Shown piece by piece: positions 24,030 through 30,667 of a DNA stretch of 33,088 nucleotides (position 1 is its first letter; each line of letters opens with the position of its first letter). Where the stretch lies: NCBI GenBank assembly GCA_003155915.1, contig PMFA01000020.1, positions 1,816 through 34,903 on the forward strand, read 5' to 3'. The notes beneath the pieces are model-generated. The model was not told where the DNA came from. It did no database searches and saw only the letters and a program-made list of their open reading frames with translations. The position numbers were made by a program, and so were the translations under genes. The stretch is from Acidimicrobiaceae bacterium. GTDB lineage: Bacteria; Actinomycetota; Acidimicrobiia; Acidimicrobiales; RAAP-2.

Positions 24030-24090
24030 GTTGTTTTGAGTCAGTCTCGTCTCGTGGTGTTGCAGAAATATGAGGCCTAAAATGAGGCCA
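24030..24090 (-). repeat. Repeat A, copy 3
   Basis: Plus strand: TTGTTTTGAGTCAGTCTCG, then GGTGTTGCAGAAATATGAGG and CCTAAAATGAGGCC. TGAGGCC occurs twice, 12 bp apart, the hallmark of this repeat. Here A lies to the right of B (copy 4), whereas at 15929, 24871 and 30200 it lies to the left. The 23611-24209 gap contains only this and the preceding repeats. Confidence 0.6.
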
Positions 24091-24183
24091 GTCCGGACCT
24101 AGAAGTTCGCAATCTTCTTGGCGAGTTGGAAGAACGGTTGTTTCAGTTGGTGTGCGGGTTCGCGTCGGGCCTTCGCCACCAAG

Positions 24184-24202
24184 TGATACCGAAGTGGTAT
24201 CA
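24184..24202. promoter_or_regulatory. Operator of the RHH-Doc toxin-antitoxin operon
   Basis: Perfect inverted repeat TGATACC-GAAGT-GGTATCA, ending 7 bp before the antitoxin ATG. TATCAT inside its right arm could be the -10 of a leaderless transcript. RHH antitoxins bind such palindromes to repress their own operon. Confidence 0.7.
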
Positions 24203-24209
24203 TACCTCT

Positions 24210-24416
24210 ATGGCCCTCACAGTTCGCACCGATTCGGTCCTCGAGGAAGCGCTCGCCTCACTCTCCAAACTTGAAGGCATCTCGCGCCAAGAGATCATTC
24301 GGCGTGCTGTCCTCGAGCGCTACGAGCGGTCCGACCATGTCATTCGCACGAACGACTCGACTCAACGCATGGTCGCACGATGGGGAGACGTTTTGGAGCG
24401 GCTTGGCTCTGAGTGA
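24210..24416 (+). CDS. Ribbon-helix-helix antitoxin paired with Doc toxin
   Basis: 68 residues. LTVRTDSVLEEALASLSK forms the expected beta-strand and first helix and EGISRQEIIRRAVLERY the second helix of a ribbon-helix-helix domain; the C-terminal half (RWGDVLERLGSE) is the likely toxin-neutralising part. The frame opens further upstream, but the ATG at 24210 fits the RHH start. There is no ribosome-binding site between the operator and ATG, so a leaderless mRNA is plausible. It overlaps the toxin start by 4 bp (GTGA), the usual antitoxin-first order. It acts in the cytoplasm, binding the toxin and the palindrome at 24184. Confidence 0.85.
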   Translation: MALTVRTDSVLEEALASLSKLEGISRQEIIRRAVLERYERSDHVIRTNDSTQRMVARWGDVLERLGSE

Positions 24417-24796
24417 TCGAAATCGAGTATCTCGACCTCGAGGACGTCGTGGAGATGGTGCGAATTCTAATGGTCGGCCCAATCCGTGACGTGGGACTCT
24501 TGGACTCTGCGGTCAATCGGCCTCGATCAAGCGCCTTTGGTGATGACGCCTATCTAACCCTCGAGCTCAAGGCAGCTGCTCTTCTTCATTCCATGACGAA
24601 GAACCACGCGCTTGTCGATGGCAATAAGAGGCTTGCGTGGCTCTGCACTGTTGTGTTTTGTGATTTAAATGATTTCTCATCGGACCTCTCTGATGATGAA
24701 GCTTTCCAACTGGTGTGGGAGATAGCGAGTTCCGCAATGGACATCGCATTGATTGCGAAACGGCTTCGACTTGTGCCAAGTCAATCCTCGTCATAA
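24413..24796 (+). CDS. doc: Doc-type (Fic-fold) toxin
   Basis: 127 residues, the normal Doc length. IEIEYLDLEDVVEMVRIL opens the fold, RPRSSAFGDDAYLTLELKAAAL follows, and the Fic motif reads HALVDGNKRLAW, equivalent to HxFxDGNKR of Doc. Characterised Doc kinases phosphorylate elongation factor Tu at a conserved Thr and stop translation; the same target is expected here. The Phe usual in the second motif position is Leu. The GTG start at 24413 overlaps the antitoxin stop. This short operon is bounded by repeat A copies at 24030 and 24871, so it looks like the cargo of a small mobile unit. Confidence 0.88.
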   Translation: MIEIEYLDLEDVVEMVRILMVGPIRDVGLLDSAVNRPRSSAFGDDAYLTLELKAAALLHSMTKNHALVDGNKRLAWLCTVVFCDLNDFSSDLSDDEAFQLVWEIASSAMDIALIAKRLRLVPSQSSS

Positions 24797-24870
24797 TTTC
24801 GCGGAGGCGGTGTCAACCAGTGGGCGCGCTGATACGCGTCGAGAGAGCGGGAGACCAAGCAACTTTCCGG

Positions 24871-24936
24871 GCGGTATTGTCGCTCGTCGGTCGTGTTTCG
24901 CAGTGTCGCAGAATACGGCGGCCCAAAATGAGGCCT
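24871..24936 (-). repeat. Repeat A, copy 4
   Basis: Plus strand GCGGTATTGTCGCTCGTCGG, GTTTCGCAGTGTCGCAG, then GGCCCAAAATGAGGCC. It shares its first 18 bp with copy 1 at 8176. It is followed 137 bp later by repeat B copy 5, forming an A-B unit; the interval holds GCGACCGTTGGGATC and GAGCGTCAACGTTC-type words shared with the units at 16.0 and 30.3 kb. Confidence 0.65.
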
Positions 24937-25072
24937 GCAGCGGTGCGCGACGCATTACAGAATCAAAGTAAGGGCGGTTTGCGAAATGGCGAGTCATTCG
25001 AAATTATTCGAATTTTCTTCCTGGACACCGCGACCGTTGGGATCCACGAGCGTCAACGTTCAGAATCATGTA

Positions 25073-25108
25073 GTGGGCCGCCCGGGTCCCGATCCCGGCA
25101 TCTTGGGA
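25073..25108 (-). repeat. Repeat B, copy 5: tRNA-Lys 3'-half-like sequence (diverged)
   Basis: T-stem and acceptor part as in the other copies, with one T-loop change (ATCGGGA) and an altered variable loop. Identity ends at TCCCA, before the anticodon loop, as in copy 1. Confidence 0.75.
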
Positions 25109-25151
25109 GTGTTTCCAGAATCTCCCGGGACGACACCCAGCGTCCAGATCT

Positions 25152-25183
25152 GTTGGCTGGACAGCGTGCACTGTCCAGCCAAC
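25152..25183. repeat. Perfect 13-bp inverted repeat (hairpin)
   Basis: GTTGGCTGGACAG, CGTGCA loop, CTGTCCAGCCAAC. No T-run follows on either strand, so it is not a classical intrinsic terminator. It lies 43 bp beyond repeat B copy 5, in a gap without genes. Confidence 0.7.
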
Positions 25184-25327
25184 GTCCACTGACGACCTCT
25201 CACGTTTGAATTCGTGGCGAGACAGTTGGCTAGACCAGGGATCGTTTCAAGGTCAAACCACTATCCAGTTACGAGGGTCCGACGGTGAGGGGTTCGGGTT
25301 GCGACTGGGCGACCAGTAAACAATTCC

Positions 25328-25462
25328 TCAGACGATCTCGTGACCAACAGACCCGTCAAAATTCAGCCACTCTCCTTTGATAACTTCGCTCCCGTATCGG
25401 AACCAGTCGAAATCCGTTCCGAGACGGGAACAGAATTCTAAGAGCGCTTGTCCGAGTCGATT
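25328..25462 (-). pseudogene. Possible gene fragment downstream of the MBL hydrolase
   Basis: A start-less open frame of ~44 codons on the minus strand ends at TGA 25328-25330. Its translation (GQALLEFCSRLGTDFDW, then FRYGSEVIKGEWLNFDG) has a protein-like composition, and an in-frame TAA precedes it. It may be the tail of a lost gene between repeat B copy 5 and the MBL gene. No family is recognised. Confidence 0.22.
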
Positions 25463-25541
25463 TTATCTTGAACGCCCCGCTGACGGGACTTCTTCTCTCG
25501 GTCAACTGCCAATGTGCGGTTACTCAAGTCGTGCGCCAACA

Positions 25542-26489
25542 TTAGATCCGCTCGAAGGGTGCCCATTCGGCGAGCGCGAATTCCGATCCCACTCGCTGGA
25601 CGGAAAATCCACCGTGACCACCGAAGTGCGCAGCCAGCATCAGAATGTTCTTGTCGGCGGCCTCAGCGAAGAGCTTTCGGCGGGTCGAGCTCGCTTGGAC
25701 GACGTCCTCGCAGAAACAAGAACTGAAGTTCGGAGCGACGATTTGTGCCGGGGTGTGTAACGTGTCGCCAATGAGGAGCACTTCCTCACCCCGTGAACTC
25801 ACTCGCAGAATCGACGATCCGGGAGTATGCCCCGGCGCAGTTTCGAGCACGAGGTTCTCATCGATTCGGTGCGCGCGCGTCCACGGTCGCACTAGGCCCT
25901 CGGCGAGGACCGGGGCGACGCTGTCCTCGAAGGCGTTCTGCGCACCGGGGCCCATAACGGTTTTGTGTCCGTTCGCCGGATTCCAGAACTCGAGCTCCTC
26001 GCTGGGCATGAAATACTCGGCGTTCTTGAAAGTGGGCACCCAGGTTCTGCCGTCGAGGCGAGTGTTCCAACCCACGTGATCGACGTGGAGGTGGGTGTTC
26101 ACGACGATGTCGACATCGTCGGGCGCCACACCAACCGCGGCGAGATTGGCCAGATATCCGGTATCGAGGTGGGACCAACTAGGAATGTAAGGTCGCTCTT
26201 TGTGATTGCCGATGCCCGTATCGAGCAAGATGGTCCGACCTCCGCTGCGCAGTACCCAGGTCTGCATGGCGACTCGACAGGTGTGTTCCATCGTCGTAGC
26301 ACCAGAGGGTATGAGAAAGTCAGGCGTGAGCCAATCCTCGTTTTCTTCCCACACCTCGGTGGTCGAGTCGGGGAAGAACTGCCGTGGCGTCATGCCAACG
26401 CTTCCAACCAGCTCCACCGCTCGGGTGATGGTCACGTCCCCGAACGTCATCTCGTGAACGGTCGGTAGTTTCTCCTGTGTAGCTTCCAT
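25542..26489 (-). CDS. Metallo-beta-lactamase-fold hydrolase
   Basis: 315 residues. The metal-binding motif THLHVDH (His133, His135, Asp137, His138) follows ILLDTGIGNHK; further ligands are expected at APGHTPGS, LIGDTLH and AAHFGGH. This is the layout of lactonase-like and other small-molecule MBL hydrolases with two zinc ions. The extra segment at 35-70 (FFPDSTTEVWEENEDWL) is seen in a subgroup of actinobacterial and proteobacterial members. AAGGAGGAACAC precedes the ATG at 26489. It is divergent from an MmyB-type XRE regulator, which probably controls it; the substrate is unknown. Confidence 0.9.
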   Translation of the reverse strand: MEATQEKLPTVHEMTFGDVTITRAVELVGSVGMTPRQFFPDSTTEVWEENEDWLTPDFLIPSGATTMEHTCRVAMQTWVLRSGGRTILLDTGIGNHKERPYIPSWSHLDTGYLANLAAVGVAPDDVDIVVNTHLHVDHVGWNTRLDGRTWVPTFKNAEYFMPSEELEFWNPANGHKTVMGPGAQNAFEDSVAPVLAEGLVRPWTRAHRIDENLVLETAPGHTPGSSILRVSSRGEEVLLIGDTLHTPAQIVAPNFSSCFCEDVVQASSTRRKLFAEAADKNILMLAAHFGGHGGFSVQRVGSEFALAEWAPFERI

Positions 26490-26623
26490 GTGTTCCTCCT
26501 TAGTAGGTTTTGCGGGTATTGACGGCGCGACTTAGGGCGCCGGATTCACAGCGTATGGTCGTCGTTGCACTTCATCCAGACCCAATCGTTCCTACCCCTG
26601 GCGGGGACAGGCAGCGTTAGCCA

Positions 26624-27586
26624 GTGACCGTGCATACTGAATGGATGCGCACACCTTCGGGCCCAGGACCACTCGGCGAGTTCTTACACGCGTGCCGGAG
26701 CCGTGTCCGTCCAGAAGATCTCGGATTGCCCACTTACGGTGAGCGTCGACGGGTCAGTGGGCTGCGGCGCGAGGAATTGGCAATGCTGGCTGGCGTGAGT
26801 TCGTCGTACTACACCCGCCTGGAGCAAGGGCAGTCCCGCAACGCGTCACCTCAAGTGCTCGACGCTATCGCTACCGCGCTCCAACTTGATGACGCGGAAC
26901 GTCAGCACCTACGCACGCTGGGAGCAGCCATCGACCAGCGTGCGGCCACGAAGCGCCCGGCGACTGAGCGGGTGGCGCCGGCGCTGACTGAACTGCTCAT
27001 CGCGCTAGTTGACGTCCCGGCGGTCGTGCTCGGTCGCCGCAGCGACGTGCTCGCCTGGAACGATCTGGGCCATGCTCTTCTTGCGGGGCACATCGACATT
27101 TCGGACGCGGGCGCGGTGAACCGCCGACCGAACATGGCAGAGTTGGTATTCCTCGACGAACACTGTCGCGATTTGTACGTCGACTGCGTGGCGAAGGAAC
27201 GCGCCGTTGTCGGCAATCTACGACTGGTTAGCGGCCAACACCCCGACGATCCTGCGCTCGCTTCACTCGTCGGCAGGTTAACCATGGCTAGTCCCGACTT
27301 TGCCGCGTTGTGGGCCGATCATCGAGTGCGCGCGTGCGCCAGCGCCCGCTACGAGTTGCACCATCCGCTCGTGGGAACTCTCACCGTGACTCAACAGACG
27401 TTGCGTTCGGTCGACGTACCTGACCAGTCGCTCGTGACCTGCACCACAGAACGTGACTCACCCTCTGCCGAGGCACTGATCCTGCTCGCCCAAATCATTC
27501 GCAACGCGGTTGGTTTACGGGTCGCCCGTATCGGTCAAACGCATGGATCACAACAGGGACCGGCCCGTCTCACCGACGACGCCTAA
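26624..27586 (+). CDS. XRE-family regulator with MmyB-like ligand-binding domain
   Basis: 320 residues. An N-terminal helix-turn-helix (about 20-95) carries GPLGEFLHACRSRV, RVSGLRREELAMLAGVSSSYYTRLEQG and VLDAIATALQLDDAERQHL, the wording typical of MmyB-type XRE proteins. The C-terminal ~200 residues (DVPAVVLGRRSDVLAWNDLGHALL, YELHHPLVGTLTV) match the MmyB-like PAS-type pocket that binds fatty-acid-like ligands in a known structure. Such regulators usually sit divergent from the SDR or hydrolase they control, here the MBL gene 134 bp away. The GTG start at 26624 lacks a clear ribosome-binding site; ATG 26645 is an alternative. Confidence 0.9.
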   Translation: MTVHTEWMRTPSGPGPLGEFLHACRSRVRPEDLGLPTYGERRRVSGLRREELAMLAGVSSSYYTRLEQGQSRNASPQVLDAIATALQLDDAERQHLRTLGAAIDQRAATKRPATERVAPALTELLIALVDVPAVVLGRRSDVLAWNDLGHALLAGHIDISDAGAVNRRPNMAELVFLDEHCRDLYVDCVAKERAVVGNLRLVSGQHPDDPALASLVGRLTMASPDFAALWADHRVRACASARYELHHPLVGTLTVTQQTLRSVDVPDQSLVTCTTERDSPSAEALILLAQIIRNAVGLRVARIGQTHGSQQGPARLTDDA

Positions 27587-27968
27587 AGTCCGTTCAAAGA
27601 GATCCTCACCCAGGCCGAGACGGGGCTTGTCTGCCATTTTTTCCGACAAAGTGATATCTCGCTAGTTTCTCGAATTCGCTCGTTCAAACTGCTGACTTCA
27701 AGGGTTGCTTCTGAAGTTTGTGGGACATGCCTTGCGGTGTCCGGGCTCGAACAATTGGTCCACTCCCATTGCCGGAGACGTACCACTGGCTGGTGAAGGG
27801 GGTTGTAATCGAGCCGCGGTGACGCTGGAATGTGCGGCCTGAAATGATGCTCGTCCAGAAACCTGGGGTTGCGCTCGATACTCGAATAGGTCTAACCGAG
27901 CTGGAGACAAAATGGTCTCTCGTATACCTTTCGTGATTCATAATGACGCGACCATTGAGTGAGGGGCA
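27587..27968. other. Gene-free stretch with a weak repeat A trace
   Basis: 380 bp between the XRE gene and the end of the marR gene. TGTGCGGCCTGAAATGATGC near 27832 resembles the core of repeat A but lacks the rest. A GTGGGACATGCC...GGGCTCGAAC string near 27719 faintly recalls repeat B but does not form the T-arm. No credible ORF is present. Confidence 0.35.
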
Positions 27969-28424
27969 TCACGTCCTGGGTGGTTGAGCTTGGACGAGAC
28001 ATTGCAATAATCGGGTCAGCGTGGCCGACTCTGCGCTAGAGAGAGGAGCGAGAATTTCTTGCTCAGCTTTCTTTACCGCCTTGAGAGTGTCTCGGAGTCT
28101 CTTGCGGCCCGCTTCCGTGGTCTGAAGTAGGTAGGCGCGCCGATTGCTGGGATCCCTGAGGCGGTTGACCAGCCCTTTTTCTTCGAGAGCGTCGACAAGC
28201 GCCACCATTGTCGTGCGGTCTACGCCGACACGGTCCGCGAGTCGCTGTTGGGACGCCGGCCCTTCGGACTCGATGAGTGTTAGCACGGCGAACTCTCGGC
28301 CGCTGATGTTGAGTTGGGTGAGCCCCAGCTCGATGGCGTCCTCCAGCAGAGCGTACGCACGCTTGAGGAGAAACGACATCCGCTCCATTAGCGCCGCCGG
28401 GACCCCTGGAATGATCTCGTTCAT
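27969..28424 (-). CDS. MarR-family repressor
   Basis: 151 residues, the standard MarR length. N-terminal dimerisation helix (LLKRAYALLEDAIE), then the winged helix-turn-helix: GREFAVLTLIESEGPASQQRLADRVGVDRTTMV (positions ~42-75), with the wing at RLRDPSNRRAYLLQTT. The Asp-x-Arg pair typical of MarR wings is present (RDPSNRR). The gene is divergent from an SDR; two identical 13-bp boxes occupy the gap, so the protein probably represses both directions. There is no ribosome-binding site near ATG 28424; the mRNA may be nearly leaderless. The ligand is unknown, but MarR proteins of this kind often respond to quinones or phenolics. Confidence 0.9.
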   Translation of the reverse strand: MNEIIPGVPAALMERMSFLLKRAYALLEDAIELGLTQLNISGREFAVLTLIESEGPASQQRLADRVGVDRTTMVALVDALEEKGLVNRLRDPSNRRAYLLQTTEAGRKRLRDTLKAVKKAEQEILAPLSSAESATLTRLLQCLVQAQPPRT

Positions 28425-28437
28425 GTTGCAAGTGTAG

Positions 28438-28480
28438 CAGGACTACTGATAATCAGTTATACTGATAATCAGTAGTCCTG
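28438..28480. promoter_or_regulatory. Tandem MarR boxes in a 43-bp near-perfect palindrome
   Basis: The 13-bp palindrome ACTGATAATCAGT occurs at 28445-28457 and 28461-28473, separated by TAT. The flanks CAGGACT and AGTCCTG make the whole 43 bp self-complementary apart from one symmetric mismatch. The box centres are 16 bp apart. TTGCAA (28426-28431) with GATAAT inside the left box could form the plus-strand promoter of the SDR, and TATACT spans the middle. A repressor here would block both divergent genes. Confidence 0.85.
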
Positions 28481-28522
28481 AGTAACGGTCTCGATTGACG
28501 AAACACACGAAAGGTTTTAACA

Positions 28523-29236
28523 ATGACGACAATACAAATTGGCACACCGGTGAGCCTGGTGACGGGCGCGAACAAGGGGATTGGGTTGGAAACGGTGCGT
28601 CGGCTTATTGGCGCGGGGCACCGCGTGTACCTCGCCGCTCGAGACGTCGAGCGTGGCCGCACGGCTGCGGAGGCACTCGGTGCACGCTTCGTGGAACTCG
28701 ACGTCACGAGCGACGCGTCGGTGCGACTCGCCGCCAACGTCGTCGAACGTGAAGAGGGTCATCTCGACGTGCTGGTCAATAATGCCGGCATCACCGGTCC
28801 CTTGCGCGACGTTCATGAGTACACCGGTGAAGACGTGGCAGCGGTGCTGCTGACGAACGTGGCTGGCTACGTCAGAGTAATGCACGCATTCCTTCCGCTC
28901 CTCGAACTCTCCGCGGATCCACGAATCGTCAACGTGAGCAGTGGGCTGGGCTCTTTCGCCTTGTTCCACGACTCAAGTCGAATCGAGTCGCGTGCCGGTA
29001 CGCCACTTTATGGAGCCGCCAAGTCCGCAATCAACATGTTGACCGCTCGCTACGCGCAACTACTTCCCGGTATCCGCATCAACAGCGCCGACCCCGGTAT
29101 GACTGCCACCGACCTCAGCGGCGGACAGGGCCACTCAGTGAAAGACGGCACCGACGCGATCATCGCGTTTGCTATTGGCGGACCCGACACTCCGACCGGT
29201 GCCTACCGTGACGGCGACGGCGATCTTCCCTGGTAA
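28523..29236 (+). CDS. Short-chain dehydrogenase/reductase (classical SDR)
   Basis: 237 residues. The cofactor motif TGANKGIG (14-21) follows SLVT; ARD near 39-41 suggests NADP preference; the LDV...NNAG motif lies at 82-89; catalytic Ser140 (NVSS) and Tyr163-x-x-x-Lys167 (YGAAK) are all present. It is close to carbonyl-reductase-type SDRs with LVTGANKGIG. GAAAGG upstream of the ATG is a fair ribosome-binding site. It is the first gene of a two-gene operon with an NmrA-like reductase 49 bp downstream, and divergent from marR. Likely reduces a reactive carbonyl or quinone using NADPH; the exact substrate is not readable. Confidence 0.92.
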   Translation: MTTIQIGTPVSLVTGANKGIGLETVRRLIGAGHRVYLAARDVERGRTAAEALGARFVELDVTSDASVRLAANVVEREEGHLDVLVNNAGITGPLRDVHEYTGEDVAAVLLTNVAGYVRVMHAFLPLLELSADPRIVNVSSGLGSFALFHDSSRIESRAGTPLYGAAKSAINMLTARYAQLLPGIRINSADPGMTATDLSGGQGHSVKDGTDAIIAFAIGGPDTPTGAYRDGDGDLPW

Positions 29237-29285
29237 TCAGCAATTTTTTAAACAAATAAACCAACCGATCTCGAAAGGATCAATC

Positions 29286-30134
29286 ATGTACCTCATCACC
29301 GGATCAACTGGCAACGTCGGCCGCGACCTCGTAGACCAGCTTCATAAAAAAGGCCACCAAGTGAGGGCCCTCGTCCGCGACGCCTCTCGCGCTGACGTGC
29401 TTCCCAAGGGGATCGACGTCGCCGTCGGGAGTCTCGACGACGCTGACAGTTTGGTCGAAGCCCTCCGCGGAGTTGAAAGCGTTTTCCTCATGCACGTCGG
29501 TGCCGGCACCGCCCAGACACAGACCATGATCGACGCCGCGCGCTCCGCAGGGGTGAATCGAGTCGTGTTGCTTTCCTCTATCGGCGCGCGACTCATTCCT
29601 CTCGCTGGTTTCATCCCCGGGACGCTTGCCGCTCGTGAAGATCTCTTGCGTGAGTCGGGACTGGACGTTACCTATCTGCGACCGAACGGATTTATGTCGA
29701 ATGCACTGTCGTGGGTCGATGGCATCCGCGAGAAGAACTGCGTCATTGACGCGACCGACCCGGGTCGCCAGCCAGTTGTCGATCCCTACGACATCGCGCG
29801 CATCGCCGCTCTCGCTCTCACTGAAGACGGCCACGTTGGCCACGGTTACATTCTCAACGGACCCGAGGCGCTCACCGCTCGTGAACAGGTTGGGATTATT
29901 TCCGATGTCCTAGGGCGCGCTATCGACTTCGTCGACGTCACACCCGAGCAGTTCGCACAGGACAGCATCGAACAGGGTACCCCGATACCGCTCGCCGAAG
30001 CCATGAAGAATCTCAACGAGCTTTTCCGTGCGGGCCGAGCCGGTGTGATTGCTGACGACATCGAGAACCTCACCGGCGTCGCGCCGCGAACCTTTCGCGA
30101 ATGGTGCGAGAGTCACGTGGGCGAGTTGCGCTGA
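29286..30134 (+). CDS. NmrA-like NAD(P)-binding reductase (azoreductase/quinone-reductase type)
   Basis: 282 residues from ATG 29286, chosen because GAAAGGATC precedes it; the open frame begins at 29169 inside the SDR. The N-terminal MYLITGSTGNVGRDLV is the atypical-SDR Rossmann motif, followed by LVRDASRADVLP, GSLDDADSL, VFLMHVG, RVVLLSSIGAR and YLRPNGFMSN. Proteins of this shape include NAD(P)H-dependent quinone and azo reductases and NmrA-like redox sensors. It has the same fold as the protein at 18608-19441 but belongs to a different operon. Likely co-expressed with the SDR under MarR control. Confidence 0.9.
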   Translation: MYLITGSTGNVGRDLVDQLHKKGHQVRALVRDASRADVLPKGIDVAVGSLDDADSLVEALRGVESVFLMHVGAGTAQTQTMIDAARSAGVNRVVLLSSIGARLIPLAGFIPGTLAAREDLLRESGLDVTYLRPNGFMSNALSWVDGIREKNCVIDATDPGRQPVVDPYDIARIAALALTEDGHVGHGYILNGPEALTAREQVGIISDVLGRAIDFVDVTPEQFAQDSIEQGTPIPLAEAMKNLNELFRAGRAGVIADDIENLTGVAPRTFREWCESHVGELR

Positions 30135-30199
30135 GAAGTATTCCTCCTTTTGCAATTGGTCGGTGCGTCCGGATCTGCGTATGGTTTGGCACGTGGACG

Positions 30200-30243
30200 G
30201 GGTTGTCGAAGGATTGGGCAAGTGCGGGGCCCAAAAAGAGGAC
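30200..30243 (-). repeat. Repeat A, copy 5 (shortened)
   Basis: Plus strand GGTTGTCGAAGGATTGGGC then TGCGGGGCCCAAAAAGAGG, keeping the GTTGTCG and GGCC-AAAA-GAGG words of the family. Repeat B copy 6 follows 115 bp later, and the interval shares GCGACCGTTG and GATC with the other A-B units. A possible A variant (ATGTTAGGG, AAATTAGGG) follows repeat B at 30500-30523. Confidence 0.5.
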
Positions 30244-30247
30244 TGCG

Positions 30248-30282
30248 ACATGTCATTGACGTGGATTACGTCAATGACATGT
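30248..30282. repeat. Perfect 15-bp inverted repeat between repeats A and B
   Basis: ACATGTCATTGACGT, GGATT, ACGTCAATGACATGT: arms 30248-30262 and 30268-30282, no mismatch. It begins 5 bp after repeat A. No T-run follows, so it is not a standard terminator. The other two A-B units have no such hairpin at this position. Confidence 0.8.
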
Positions 30283-30358
30283 CTCGATTTTCGAATTTCT
30301 TCATCTTCCTACTGGGGAGCCGCGACCGTTGTGATCTTCGAACACGGAACGAACTTTT

Positions 30359-30401
30359 GTGGGCCGCCCGGGTCTCGATCCCGGCACCTTGGGATTAAAA
30401 G
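30359..30401 (-). repeat. Repeat B, copy 6: tRNA-Lys(TTT) 3'-half-like sequence
   Basis: The 43 bp are identical to copy 2 and to the reverse complement of copy 3: anticodon loop CTTTTAA, T-arm, acceptor strand and discriminator A. No tRNA 5' half is adjacent. The remaining bases up to 30667 hold no gene. Confidence 0.8.
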
Positions 30402-30667
30402 GCCACCGAGTTCATTATTCTCTATTCATTAAATTCAGAGAACCCCATATTTATAAGGGTTTGCGTTCAGTGCGTTCAGTGTGTTCCGTGGCTATCGAGA
30501 AATGTTAGGGATGAAATTAGGGATTTTTCCACCCGATCCTGGCGTCCGCAATTCAACAACGGGTAGCGCGCAGCAGGGGATCATTCCTCCGCCGCAGTAA
30601 GAAATCGCCCATCGCGTTGGTTCACTGGCGAAGCGCTACGTCCACATTTTTCACTCGACCGTTTGAA

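Noticed and set aside
25152-25183. Intrinsic terminator
   Set aside because: The hairpin is perfect, but no T-run follows on either strand and no gene ends beside it.
27719-27765. Seventh copy of repeat B
   Set aside because: It shares GTGGG and GGGCTCGAAC-like words, but the T-stem does not pair and the acceptor and variable-loop parts do not align.
11483-30401. CRISPR array
   Set aside because: The repeats are kilobases apart, one is inverted, and there are no regular spacers or cas genes.
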